Assembly: GCA_964539975.1 (NCBI GenBank) | Contig: CAZIKK010000003.1 | Location: 105,487 to 169,486 of the forward strand | Reading direction: 5' to 3' | From: 38-11 sp964539975 | GTDB lineage: Bacteria; Bacillota; Clostridia; Tissierellales; Dethiosulfatibacteraceae | DNA length: 64,000 bases | Shown: one piece after another, positions 15,900 through 24,434 of the stretch | Layout: each line of letters starts with the position of its first letter | Numbering within the stretch: position 1 is the first letter of the stretch | Made by a program: the position numbers and the translations under genes | The notes under the pieces: model-generated | Database searches by the model: none | What the model saw: only the letters and a program-made list of their open reading frames with translations | What the model was told of the DNA's origin: nothing

Positions 15900-17075
15900 C
15901 TAGTCTTCTTGTTTGTTTTTTATGGTTCGATTCGTCTTATGAGACAATTCTATAAGTTTTTTGCTTGCTATATCCATTTCATCTAAAGTATTATATGATC
16001 CTACACTTAAGCGGATAGCTCCTGTTTTAGATGTTCCAATCGTTTCATGAGCCAGTGGCGCACAATGCATGCCTGGTCTCACATAAATCTCAGACTGTTC
16101 ATCCAATAGTTGGGCTACTTCACTAGCCTCTGCTCCTTTGATGTTCAAAAGCAGAATGCCCCCTTTTCTTTCTCCTCCACTAGGTCCATAAAGCTGGATG
16201 TTCCACGTGGAACCTAATGCCGCTTCCATTCTATTGATCAGCTGAACCTCATGAGCGCGGATCACATCGATGCCCATTTCTAATACATATTTTAATCCGC
16301 CGTTTAGACCGGCAATGCCCGGTAGATTGGGTGTGCCACTTTCGTACATGTCCGGCATGAAGTCAGGTTGCTCCATAGAATGAGATAAACTTCCAGTTCC
16401 TCCTAAAATGAGAGGCTCCATCTTTTTAAGCGTTGAACTAATGTAGAGTCCTCCTGTTCCCATTGGCCCATAAAGACCTTTATGTCCTGGAAAAGCAAGC
16501 AAGTCAATACAATCCAATTGAACATCTATAGGCAATACACCTGCGCTTTGTGCTGCGTCTACCATGAAAGGAATTCCTCTTTCTTTGCACATCTTTCCAA
16601 CTTCTCTGATGGGTTGAATTGTTCCTGTCAGATTCGAACAATGCGTAAGGACAACCAGTTTAGTATTCTTTGTCATGCTACTTAAGAGATCTTCTGGATC
16701 CACATATCCCCATTTGTTTCCTTTAACAATGCTGACTTTGACACCGCGTCGCGTCAAATAATGGAGGGGTCTCAGGACAGAATTATGTTCCATAGAGGTA
16801 GTGACCACATGGTCCCCTGGTCTTAAAAGACCTTTAATGCCTATATTGAGTGCTTCTGTGCAATTTTTTGTGAACACGATCCTCATCGGATCTTCAATAT
16901 TAAAAAGTTGTGCCAATAGTTCCCTCGTCTCGTATATGACAGCTGCACTTTGTACTGCCAACCGATGGCTTCCTCTTCCTGGATTAGCCGCAATCTTTTG
17001 TGTATAAATTATCATCTGGTCGTAGGTTGCTTGAGGTTTTGGGAAACTCGTCGCACTGTTATCCAAGTAAATCAT
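15900..17075 (-). CDS. Cysteine desulfurase family protein (class V aminotransferase)
   Basis: 391 residues, PLP-dependent. It opens with MIYLDNSATSFPKP as in the SufS/Csd-like family often annotated beside selenium genes. The PLP lysine is in FPGHKGLYGPMGTGG, the substrate aspartate/histidine region in VDAAQSAGVLPID, and the active cysteine loop in RPGMHCAPLAH with the C-terminal TGAIRLSVGSYN. It would supply persulfide sulfur or release selenium. It is first in the long minus-strand string; its own promoter lies about 20 bases upstream, giving a leader of only about 11 bases. A parS-type palindrome lies inside the gene. Confidence 0.88.
   Translation of the reverse strand: MIYLDNSATSFPKPQATYDQMIIYTQKIAANPGRGSHRLAVQSAAVIYETRELLAQLFNIEDPMRIVFTKNCTEALNIGIKGLLRPGDHVVTTSMEHNSVLRPLHYLTRRGVKVSIVKGNKWGYVDPEDLLSSMTKNTKLVVLTHCSNLTGTIQPIREVGKMCKERGIPFMVDAAQSAGVLPIDVQLDCIDLLAFPGHKGLYGPMGTGGLYISSTLKKMEPLILGGTGSLSHSMEQPDFMPDMYESGTPNLPGIAGLNGGLKYVLEMGIDVIRAHEVQLINRMEAALGSTWNIQLYGPSGGERKGGILLLNIKGAEASEVAQLLDEQSEIYVRPGMHCAPLAHETIGTSKTGAIRLSVGSYNTLDEMDIASKKLIELSHKTNRTIKNKQED
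16199..16214. other. parS site (Spo0J/ParB binding) in the cysteine desulfurase gene
   Basis: TGTTCCACGTGGAACC contains the perfect 14-bp palindrome GTTCCACGTGGAAC and matches the parS consensus at all core positions. It is about 16 kb from the origin, within the usual range of parS sites, and a spo0J-soj pair is encoded nearby. Confidence 0.8.
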
Positions 17076-17092
17076 CTTATCACCCTTGCTTC

Positions 17093-17121
17093 ATTATAGC
17101 CCGATTAATCTCATTAGTAAA
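17093..17121 (-). promoter_or_regulatory. Promoter of the csd-to-GDPD gene string
   Basis: TTTACT, 17-base spacer, TATAAT, read on the minus strand. The predicted start is about 11 bases before the ATG. The next minus-strand promoter I can place is in the pyr leader, so ten genes may depend on this one. Confidence 0.7.
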
Positions 17122-17151
17122 TAGTCGGCTTTAATCGCCTTTAACTTGATA

Positions 17152-17182
17152 GAAAAAATTAAGACCGCATAGCGGTCTTAAT
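17152..17182 (-). terminator. Terminator of the hnd operon
   Basis: An 11-bp perfect stem ATTAAGACCGC / GCGGTCTTAAT with a three-base loop, followed on the minus strand by TTTTTTC. It begins a few bases after the hydrogenase stop codon. Confidence 0.9.
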
Positions 17183-17188
17183 GTGGTC

Positions 17189-18991
17189 TTAATCAAATAA
17201 CTCTTCAAAATCTTTCTGATTTGGTATCACGTACTGTTTTTTAACATCGTAGTGTGTATGTAACAATTTGTGAGACAAATGTCCATTTGGTTTTTTCAAG
17301 TAACTCTCGTATAGCTTAATAATCTCAGGATTTTTGTGTGACTTCCTGTTGACCATAATGGTATCTTCTTCGTACAAGGCATTGGCACGACTGACTTTGG
17401 GATCCACATACAATCTGTCTTTCGCAGATACATGAGATTGCCCACCACCATGGACGCATCCTCCCGGACACCCCATCACTTCTATAAAGTGGTAGTCCTT
17501 CTCTCCTGCTTTAATGGCTTCCAACAATTTGTTGGCTTCTTTGGTGCCATGGACAACAGCAACACGGACTTCTGTCTCAACACCTTCTATGGGTAATGTC
17601 AACGAAGCTTCTTTGACTCCTTCAATTCCTCTGACTATCTTGTAATCTATGTTTTCTAAATCTTCTCCTGTCAAAACATCTGCGACTGTTCTAAGCGCCG
17701 CTTCCATCACACCGCCTGTCGCTCCGAAAATAACGCCAGCTCCAGAGTACTCTCCCATCACTTTGTCGTACTGCTCATCCGGTAATCTTTTGAAGTCTAC
17801 TCTAGCTTGTTTGATCATATCTCCCAATTCACGAGTAGTCAATGAATAGTCAACATCTCTTATGCCGTCCACTTCCATTTCGGGTCGGTTCGCTTCAGAT
17901 TTTTTCGATGTGCATGGCATAATGGATACCACTACCATATTCTTAGGATCTACTCCCATTTTTTCAGCGTAATACGTCTTTGCTATAGCGCCAAACATTT
18001 GCTGTGGAGACTTGCAAGTCGAAAGATTTTCTACAAACTCAGGATGAAAGATCTCACAATATCTAATCCAACCCGGAGAACAAGATGTGATCATCGGCAG
18101 CTTTCCACCATTTTTAATACGTTCAAGCAGTTCTGTCCCTTCTTCCATAATGGTTAAATCCGCCGCAAAATCTGTGTCGAACACTTTGTCAAATCCAATT
18201 CGACGCAATGATGCGATCATTTTTCCTGTAACTCGAGTTCCTACTGGGAATCCGAATTCTTCACCTAGAGACGTTCTCACTGCCGGCGCGGTTTGAACCA
18301 CTACAAATTTTTCCGGGTCGTCAATGGCTTCCCAAACCTCGTCAATATGCGTTTTCTCACGAAGAGCTGCAACTGGGCAGGCTTGAATACATTGCCCACA
18401 ATAAACACAAGGCGAGTCAGCCATAGAATATTCAAAAGCTGGAGCTACTTCCGTCTCGAAACCTCTGTGCGTGAAGTCTAGTATCCCAATTCCCTGAACG
18501 TCCTTGCACATGCTGATACAACGCCCACATAGTATGCATTTACTAGTATCTCTCACAATAGATGGGGAGACGCTGTCTACTCTCCATTTTCTCTTTGAAC
18601 CTTCAACCGTGATCTCGTCAATGCCCATTTCTTCACACAAAGTCTGTAATTCACATGATGTGTTTCGTTGGCATGTTAAGCATTCTCTATTGTGATTGGC
18701 CAATATCAATTCTAAGTTGGCTCTTACTGCTTCTCTTACACGAGTGGTGTTGGTTCGAACATTCATCCCTTCCTCCACCTTCAAAACACAAGATGCAGGA
18801 AGATTTCTCATTGGTCTTCCATTTATATCTGCTTCTACGACACAAAGTCTGCATGCAGCGATTTCGTTAATGTCTTTTAAATAACACAGAGTTGGTATGT
18901 CTATCCCGGCTTCTTTAGCAGCCATTAACACTGTGTAGTCTTTTGGCACTGTAATCTCAAAACCATTGACTGTCATTTTTACATTATTCAT
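17189..18991 (-). CDS. hndD: [FeFe] hydrogenase catalytic subunit, HndD-like
   Basis: 600 residues, the hydrogen-evolving or hydrogen-oxidising subunit of a tetrameric NAD(P)-linked hydrogenase. Order: plant-type [2Fe-2S] domain (about 1-80), His-Cys cluster (NREC then CQRNTSC), two [4Fe-4S] motifs (CILCGRCISMCK and CVYCGQCIQACP), then the H-cluster domain with TSCSPGWI, MPCTSKKSE and GCPGGCVHGGGQ. All three active-site loops are intact. AGGAGG precedes the ATG. It is last in hndABCD and ends at a strong terminator. Confidence 0.95.
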   Translation of the reverse strand: MNNVKMTVNGFEITVPKDYTVLMAAKEAGIDIPTLCYLKDINEIAACRLCVVEADINGRPMRNLPASCVLKVEEGMNVRTNTTRVREAVRANLELILANHNRECLTCQRNTSCELQTLCEEMGIDEITVEGSKRKWRVDSVSPSIVRDTSKCILCGRCISMCKDVQGIGILDFTHRGFETEVAPAFEYSMADSPCVYCGQCIQACPVAALREKTHIDEVWEAIDDPEKFVVVQTAPAVRTSLGEEFGFPVGTRVTGKMIASLRRIGFDKVFDTDFAADLTIMEEGTELLERIKNGGKLPMITSCSPGWIRYCEIFHPEFVENLSTCKSPQQMFGAIAKTYYAEKMGVDPKNMVVVSIMPCTSKKSEANRPEMEVDGIRDVDYSLTTRELGDMIKQARVDFKRLPDEQYDKVMGEYSGAGVIFGATGGVMEAALRTVADVLTGEDLENIDYKIVRGIEGVKEASLTLPIEGVETEVRVAVVHGTKEANKLLEAIKAGEKDYHFIEVMGCPGGCVHGGGQSHVSAKDRLYVDPKVSRANALYEEDTIMVNRKSHKNPEIIKLYESYLKKPNGHLSHKLLHTHYDVKKQYVIPNQKDFEELFD

Positions 18992-19005
18992 TCCGATACC
19001 CCTCC

Positions 19006-20796
19006 TTATTTCCTAATTATGGCGTCAAATGGGCAGGTATCCATACATACACCACATTTGATACATTTATCTTGATCGATCACATGAACTTCTTTGACCT
19101 TACCAGAGATACATCCTACCGGACACTGTCGGGCACACTTGGTACATCCTTTACAGTTATCAAGAATGATATAGTTCATCAAAGCTGTACAAACACCAGC
19201 CGGACACCTTTTTTCCTTCACATGAGCCTCATATTCATCTCGGAAATATTTCATTGTAGATAAAACAGGATTTGGCGCTGTTTGTCCCAATCCGCACAAC
19301 GACGTGTTTCGAATGTTGACTGCCAATTTTTCCATACGATCAAGATCTTCCATGGTGGCTTTTCCTCTTGTGATATCCTCTAAAATTTCAAGCATTCGCT
19401 TGGTTCCTTCTCGACAAGGGGTGCATTTACCGCAGGATTCCTCTACTGTAAACTCTAAAAAGAATCTTGCGATGTCAACCATACAGTTGTCTTCGTCCAT
19501 AACGATCATACCGCCTGATCCCATCATAGAGCCAAGCTCTGTTAATGTATCAAAATCAATCGGCGTATCAATATAATCCGCCGTTATACACCCGCCTGAA
19601 GGTCCTCCTGTCTGCACCGCTTTGAAAGCTTTTCCATTTGGACAACCGCCACCAATATCATAAATGACTTCACTCAGTGTCGTTCCCATAGGAATCTCAA
19701 CCAACCCGGTGTTGTTGATCTTTCCACCTAAAGCGAATACTTTTGTACCAGGAGATTTTTCACTTCCAAAAGATTTAAACCACTCTGCACCATTTAATAT
19801 GATTTGAGGGACATTAGCCAATGTTTCAACGTTGTTGATAATGGTTGGTTTGCCAAACAATCCACTCACTGCTGGGAAAGGTGGTTTATTTCTAGACATG
19901 CCTCTCTTACCTTCTATAGAAGCAATCAATGCCGTTTCTTCACCACAAACAAATGCACCGGCTCCCAATCGGATCTCCACATCAAAATCAAATCCAGAAT
20001 TAAATATGTTTTTACCAAGTAATCCCATGGTTTTTGCTTGGTTGATGGCTATTTCTAATCGTTTCACAGCAATAGGGTATTCTGCTCTTACGTATATGAA
20101 GCCTTTTGTAGCGCCAATAGCGTATCCAGCAATACCCATGGCTTCTAAAACCGCATGAGGATCTCCTTCTAGAACGCTTCTGTCCATGAATGCTCCTGGG
20201 TCTCCTTCGTCAGCATTGCATATGATGTACTTCTGATCTGCTTGATTAGGGGCTGCAAAGCTCCACTTAACTCCCGTAGGGAATCCACCGCCCCCTCTTC
20301 CTCTTAAGTTAGAGTCTTTCATCACTTGAATGACTTGATCTGGTGTCATCTCGACCAATGCCTTACCAAGTGCAGCATAGCCATCTCTAGCTATGTACTC
20401 TTCGATGTTTTCAGGATTGATCATTCCACAATTTCTCAAAGCAACTCGTTTTTGTTTTTTATAGAAAGAGACTTCGTTCAAAGGCATTAGTTCATCTTTT
20501 GCCAGACTTTCCTCATAAAGATATTCCTTGATGATTCTTCCTTTGTATAGGTGCTCCTCAACAACTCGATCTACCCGTTCGAGTTTCATCTTGGCATAAA
20601 AAGCCCCTTCTGGATAAATCACCACAATAGGGCCTTCCTCGCATAAACCGAAGCATCCCGTGCTAATAACCTGAATTTCTTTATCCAGTCCCATTTCTTC
20701 TATTTTTTCTTCAAATCGTTTCTTTATCAAATCTGATTTGGATGATGCACAGCCTGTCCCACCACAAACCAGCACATGTGATCTGTATATTGCCAT
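19006..20796 (-). CDS. hndC: NADH-binding flavoprotein of the hydrogenase, HndC/NuoF-like
   Basis: 596 residues. An N-terminal thioredoxin-like [2Fe-2S] domain (CGGTGC, then TGCFGLC) is followed by a NuoF core with the NADH site GRGGGGFPTG, the FMN region CNADEGDPGAFMD and the N3-cluster motif CGKCTPCREG, and by a two-[4Fe-4S] ferredoxin tail (CKGCTKCARQCP, CIKCGVCMDTCP). It oxidises or reduces NAD(P) and FMN and passes electrons to HndD, possibly with bifurcation to ferredoxin as in related trimeric and tetrameric enzymes. GGGAGG stands six bases before the start. Confidence 0.94.
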   Translation of the reverse strand: MAIYRSHVLVCGGTGCASSKSDLIKKRFEEKIEEMGLDKEIQVISTGCFGLCEEGPIVVIYPEGAFYAKMKLERVDRVVEEHLYKGRIIKEYLYEESLAKDELMPLNEVSFYKKQKRVALRNCGMINPENIEEYIARDGYAALGKALVEMTPDQVIQVMKDSNLRGRGGGGFPTGVKWSFAAPNQADQKYIICNADEGDPGAFMDRSVLEGDPHAVLEAMGIAGYAIGATKGFIYVRAEYPIAVKRLEIAINQAKTMGLLGKNIFNSGFDFDVEIRLGAGAFVCGEETALIASIEGKRGMSRNKPPFPAVSGLFGKPTIINNVETLANVPQIILNGAEWFKSFGSEKSPGTKVFALGGKINNTGLVEIPMGTTLSEVIYDIGGGCPNGKAFKAVQTGGPSGGCITADYIDTPIDFDTLTELGSMMGSGGMIVMDEDNCMVDIARFFLEFTVEESCGKCTPCREGTKRMLEILEDITRGKATMEDLDRMEKLAVNIRNTSLCGLGQTAPNPVLSTMKYFRDEYEAHVKEKRCPAGVCTALMNYIILDNCKGCTKCARQCPVGCISGKVKEVHVIDQDKCIKCGVCMDTCPFDAIIRK

Positions 20797-20825
20797 TTTA
20801 AACCTCCCAATCTGTCATCTCTGAC

Positions 20826-21194
20826 TTAATCCGTTACCTGTCCAATGGTAAACTCTTTTACTGGTCTGCCATTTGTCAAATGTTCCGCTACCACTCTTTT
20901 TACCTTGTCCACATCCATAGACACGTAGGTAACCTTTTCCTGACCTGGTGCCGTTACTTCTACGATGGGCTCATAAGTGCACATCCCAATGCATCCTGTC
21001 TGTACAACTTGAACATTATTCAAGTTTCGTTTCTGAACTTCTTCTACAAATGCTTGTAAAACTGGTCTAGCACCAGCAGATATTCCACAAGTCGCCATTC
21101 CTACGACTACACGCATGGTCTTTTCTGAATCTCTCATTTCAAGGTTCTTTTTTGCTTCTTCTCTAATTTTTCTTAATTCTTCCAACGTTTTCAT
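20826..21194 (-). CDS. hndB: Hydrogenase [2Fe-2S] subunit, HndB-like
   Basis: 122 residues, thioredoxin-like ferredoxin. The cluster cysteines are in GMATCGISAGA, and the pair TGCIGMCTYEP. It is the extra small subunit that distinguishes the four-subunit Hnd type from three-subunit HydABC. I place the start at the ATG preceded by GGAGG five bases upstream, not at the GTG 12 bases earlier. It lies 13 bases after hndA and 29 before hndC. Confidence 0.92.
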   Translation of the reverse strand: MKTLEELRKIREEAKKNLEMRDSEKTMRVVVGMATCGISAGARPVLQAFVEEVQKRNLNNVQVVQTGCIGMCTYEPIVEVTAPGQEKVTYVSMDVDKVKRVVAEHLTNGRPVKEFTIGQVTD

Positions 21195-21207
21195 CTTGTC
21201 CTCCACC

Positions 21208-21696
21208 CTACTTTCTATAACTCTCTATAATTTCAGGAATATCCTCTGTCTTTACCTTTCCATACACTGTCTCGCCTATCATCATGACCGGCGCCAATCC
21301 ACAGCATCCAAGACATCTAGTGGCTTCTAAAGTAAATAGACCATCACCTGTTGTTTCACCAACAGATATTTTTAATTCTTTTGCCAATTTGTCCAACACC
21401 TGTTGAGCACTTTTCACGTAACACGCTGTCCCCATACACACACCCACCGTATGTTTACCTTTTGGCTCCAAAGAAAATTGTGTATAAAACGTGGCTACAC
21501 CATAAATTTCTGCCATTGGAATTTTCGTTTTTTCAGAAACGAATTTCTGAACTTCAATTGGTAAATAACCGAAAATCTCCTGCGCTTTATGCAATGTTTG
21601 CATTAACACACCTTGAGTAGGATCCTGCTTTTCAATGTAAGCAGCTAACGCTTCGAAATTCGATTTGTTTTTTTGAATGTCCAACACCTTTTGCAC
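21208..21696 (-). CDS. hndA: Hydrogenase NuoE-like subunit, HndA
   Basis: 162 residues, NuoE-type thioredoxin-like [2Fe-2S] protein. Marks: LHKAQEIFGYLP, GVATFYTQFS, and cysteines in CMGTACYVKSA and TRCLGCCGLAP. It starts with GTG after AAGGAGG and is the first gene of the hnd operon, about 37 bases from the predicted transcription start. Function in the tetramer is electron relay beside HndC. Confidence 0.94.
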   Translation of the reverse strand: MQKVLDIQKNKSNFEALAAYIEKQDPTQGVLMQTLHKAQEIFGYLPIEVQKFVSEKTKIPMAEIYGVATFYTQFSLEPKGKHTVGVCMGTACYVKSAQQVLDKLAKELKISVGETTGDGLFTLEATRCLGCCGLAPVMMIGETVYGKVKTEDIPEIIESYRK

Positions 21697-21739
21697 CTTT
21701 AGCCTCCTTAATAACTCCTTCTTTAATTACATCAACGCT

Positions 21740-21768
21740 ATTATACGCTATCGTTAATTTTATGTCAA
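21740..21768 (-). promoter_or_regulatory. Consensus promoter of the hnd operon
   Basis: TTGACA, 17 bases, TATAAT, a full match to the sigma-A consensus on the minus strand. The rest of the stretch up to the next terminator (about 150 bases) is AT-rich and I see no further site in it. Confidence 0.9.
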
Positions 21769-21921
21769 TTAAAATGGACAGATTATCTTCTATATTTTAC
21801 AAAACCTTAATATTTTCTAGAAAAAATTGTTGGCCTTTCTTTTTATACTAGCTAATATCAATAGGTTTAACTTGTACTCTCGCTTCATTTAAATTATGTC
21901 ATTTTCGTAATATTTAGCGTC

Positions 21922-21950
21922 GAAAAAGCAAGTCTTTGTTAAGACTTGCT
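21922..21950 (-). terminator. Terminator after spo0J
   Basis: Stem AGCAAGTCTT / AAGACTTGCT with a four-base loop, followed on the minus strand by TTTTTCG. It closes the rpmH-to-spo0J gene string, 26 bases past the spo0J stop. Confidence 0.9.
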
Positions 21951-21976
21951 CATGATCGCTCTTTCGGCCCTTTTGA

Positions 21977-22837
21977 CTATTTGAATTCTTCCGAAAAGAA
22001 GCCTATGATTTTTGTCAATTCATCTTCGTTTGTAAAATGAAGATGAATTTTCCCAGATTTTTTCCCTTTTTGTATCTCCACTTTCGTTCCAAGAATCTCT
22101 GTAAGCTTCTCTTCTATATGTAATATATTAGGCTCCTTAATACTCCTGCGGACCGTCCTTTTTTGACTCTTTTTTGATTTCAAAGCCTTCACAAGCTTTT
22201 CAGTCTCTCTTACACTCAAGTCTTCATTGATAATGCGTTGATACACTTGAGACATGATTTTTTCCTCGAGACCAACCATGGTTTTCCCATGACCTGGAGA
22301 TAGCTTGCCACTTATGATTCCCTCTTGTACCTTTACAGGCAGTTTCAGCAACCTCAAGCTATTCGTCACATGCACTCTGCTTTTCCCAACAATATCCGAC
22401 AACGCTTCTTGTGTGACAGCATAGCGCTCCATGATCACTTGGTAGGCTTGGGCTTCGTCGATGGCATTTAGATCTTCCCTTTGAATATTTTCAATCAAGG
22501 CCATTTCTTCTTGACTCCTATTGTCAAGATCTCTGACAATAGCAGGTATCTTTTTTAACCCTGCCTTGATAGAAGCTCTCCATCTTCTCTCTCCGGCTAT
22601 AATCTCATATGCCTCACCTGACTTCTTCAAAATTATGGGTTGTATCACGCCGTGTCTCGCTATTGAATCTGCCAATTCTGCCAGTTTTTCGTCATTAAGC
22701 GTTTTTCTAGGTTGCATGGGATTTGGACGAATCATATCCAATGCTACTTGTATGATTGAATGCTCATCAATCTTTTCAAATTCTTCTGTGATTAGGGCCG
22801 ATAGTCCTTTCCCTAACGCTTTTCTTTTGCTCGTCAT
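21977..22837 (-). CDS. parB: Chromosome partitioning protein ParB / Spo0J
   Basis: 286 residues. It has the ParB CTPase/N-terminal motif IIAGERRWRA with IRPNPMQPRK before it, a helix-turn-helix of the DIVGKSRVHVTNSLRLLKLP type, and a C-terminal dimerisation domain. It binds parS, spreads as a CTP clamp and loads condensin near the origin. A parS site in this window lies in the cysteine desulfurase gene. It follows soj by 12 bases and is the last gene of the string. AGGGGGG precedes the ATG. Confidence 0.94.
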   Translation of the reverse strand: MTSKRKALGKGLSALITEEFEKIDEHSIIQVALDMIRPNPMQPRKTLNDEKLAELADSIARHGVIQPIILKKSGEAYEIIAGERRWRASIKAGLKKIPAIVRDLDNRSQEEMALIENIQREDLNAIDEAQAYQVIMERYAVTQEALSDIVGKSRVHVTNSLRLLKLPVKVQEGIISGKLSPGHGKTMVGLEEKIMSQVYQRIINEDLSVRETEKLVKALKSKKSQKRTVRRSIKEPNILHIEEKLTEILGTKVEIQKGKKSGKIHLHFTNEDELTKIIGFFSEEFK

Positions 22838-22849
22838 GAACGTTCCCCC

Positions 22850-23611
22850 CTAGCTTCTTCCTATAAATTCATCCGCCAACAAGCCATAGGCTTCCGCACC
22901 CTTAGATTTGGGATCATACACCACAATAGGCATGCCAAAACTTGGTGCTTCTGCCAATCTGACATTTCTTGGAATGATCGACCGATACACTTTATTTTTG
23001 AAATACTTTTTTACTTCCTCAACCACCTGAATAGATAGGTTGGTTCTTCCATCGTACATATTTAGCACAATGCCTTCAATCTCAAGGGATGGATTCAAAT
23101 TCCTTCGAACCAATTTGACTGTATTGACTAGTTGACTGACTCCTTCCAATGAATAGTACTCACATTGAATGGGAATCATGACACTATCAGATGCAGTCAG
23201 TGCGTTGATCGAAAGCAATCCCAAAGAAGGGGGGCAATCTATGAAAATATAGTCATACCCATCTTTGATGTCTTGTAGCACATGTTTCAACGTGCTTTCA
23301 CGATGAGCCGATTTGGTCAATTCAATTTCCGCTCCTGCTAGATCTATGTTTGCCGGTATAACGTCTAACCCTTCTATGCTTGATGTCATGATGGCTTCTT
23401 CTATGGCTGTTTCTTCAAATAAGCAATCGTAAATAGTGTGCTCCAATTGGCTTTTATCAATCCCAAAACCACTGGTTGAGTTGCCTTGTGGATCAATGTC
23501 GATAGACAAGACCCGTTTCCCTTTTTGAGCGACAATCGCTGATAGATTGACATTTGTTGTGGTTTTACCTACGCCACCTTTTTGATTGAATATGGCTATG
23601 ACTTTACCCAT
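22850..23611 (-). CDS. parA: Chromosome partitioning ATPase ParA / Soj
   Basis: 253 residues, Walker-type ATPase. The deviant P-loop is KGGVGKTTTNVNL at residues 11-23, Walker B is in YDYIFIDCPPSLG, and SIDIDPQGN is the A-prime motif. In Firmicutes it acts with Spo0J on segregation and on DnaA. GAGGTG precedes the ATG. It is placed between noc and spo0J, 11 and 12 bases apart. Confidence 0.95.
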   Translation of the reverse strand: MGKVIAIFNQKGGVGKTTTNVNLSAIVAQKGKRVLSIDIDPQGNSTSGFGIDKSQLEHTIYDCLFEETAIEEAIMTSSIEGLDVIPANIDLAGAEIELTKSAHRESTLKHVLQDIKDGYDYIFIDCPPSLGLLSINALTASDSVMIPIQCEYYSLEGVSQLVNTVKLVRRNLNPSLEIEGIVLNMYDGRTNLSIQVVEEVKKYFKNKVYRSIIPRNVRLAEAPSFGMPIVVYDPKSKGAEAYGLLADEFIGRS

Positions 23612-23622
23612 TGCACACCTCT

Positions 23623-24417
23623 TTAGCTATTTTTTGGGATTCTGACCAGCACTTCTATGTGATCCTCATATTCCTTCTCCTCAAAATTCGCAGACACCCC
23701 TGTCTTGAGAATTTCCTTGTACGCATGCTTGATCGTGTTCACATATATTTTATAATTAATAAAATTCCGAATACTGCCCTTGCTTTTTGCCTCATCTTTT
23801 TGTTGAACCTTTTCTATTATATCATCAATCAGTTTTTCAGTCTCTTTTACAGTCAAGTTATTTTTAATAATTCGATTTGCCACTTCTATCCGAATGGAGT
23901 CTTTATCAAGTTTTAGCAGTGCACGACCGTGACGCTCCGTTAATTGGCCAGATATGATCATTTGTTGGATAGCCTCATTTAATTTAAGCAATCGTATCTT
24001 GTTGGCGATAGTCGACTGTTTTTTCCCGATTCTTTCTGCCAATTGGTTTTGATTGACCTTCAAGGACTCTAATAATGCTACATACGCTTTTGCTTCCTCT
24101 ATCTGATTCAAGTCTTCTCGTTGTAGATTCTCAATCAAGGCTATGGCTGAAGCGTCCTCATCACCTAAGGTCATGATAACCGATGGAATTTTTAACATGC
24201 CTGCCATCAAAGCAGCTCGATACCGCCGCTCTCCGGCAATTATTTCGAATTTTCCTTCTTTTTGTTTTCTTACGCAAATGGGCTGAATCAAGCCATAAGA
24301 CGCGATAGAACTTGCCAGTTCCTTCAATGATTCCTCATTAAAATTCTTTCTTGGTTGATGTTGATTGGGTTCTATTTGGTCCATCTCTATCATTTGAATG
24401 TTTTTTTGCTCTTCCAT
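23623..24417 (-). CDS. noc: Nucleoid occlusion protein Noc (ParB paralogue)
   Basis: 264 residues with the same layout as ParB: IEPNQHQPRKNF, then EIIAGERRYRAAL, a helix-turn-helix (ERIGKKQSTIANKIRLLKL) and a C-terminal domain. Its place between rsmG and soj is that of noc in Bacillus. Noc binds ATTTCCCGGGAAAT sites and keeps division away from the nucleoid; two perfect and one near-perfect copy are in this window, which supports the name over a second plain ParB. I start at the ATG with AAGGAG five bases upstream. Confidence 0.9.
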   Translation of the reverse strand: MEEQKNIQMIEMDQIEPNQHQPRKNFNEESLKELASSIASYGLIQPICVRKQKEGKFEIIAGERRYRAALMAGMLKIPSVIMTLGDEDASAIALIENLQREDLNQIEEAKAYVALLESLKVNQNQLAERIGKKQSTIANKIRLLKLNEAIQQMIISGQLTERHGRALLKLDKDSIRIEVANRIIKNNLTVKETEKLIDDIIEKVQQKDEAKSKGSIRNFINYKIYVNTIKHAYKEILKTGVSANFEEKEYEDHIEVLVRIPKNS

Positions 24418-24434
24418 GTTCACTCCTTCGTGAT

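Noticed and set aside
21408..21424. Additional parS-like site TTTTCACGTAACAC in hndA
   Set aside because: Too many mismatches, and the palindrome is broken.
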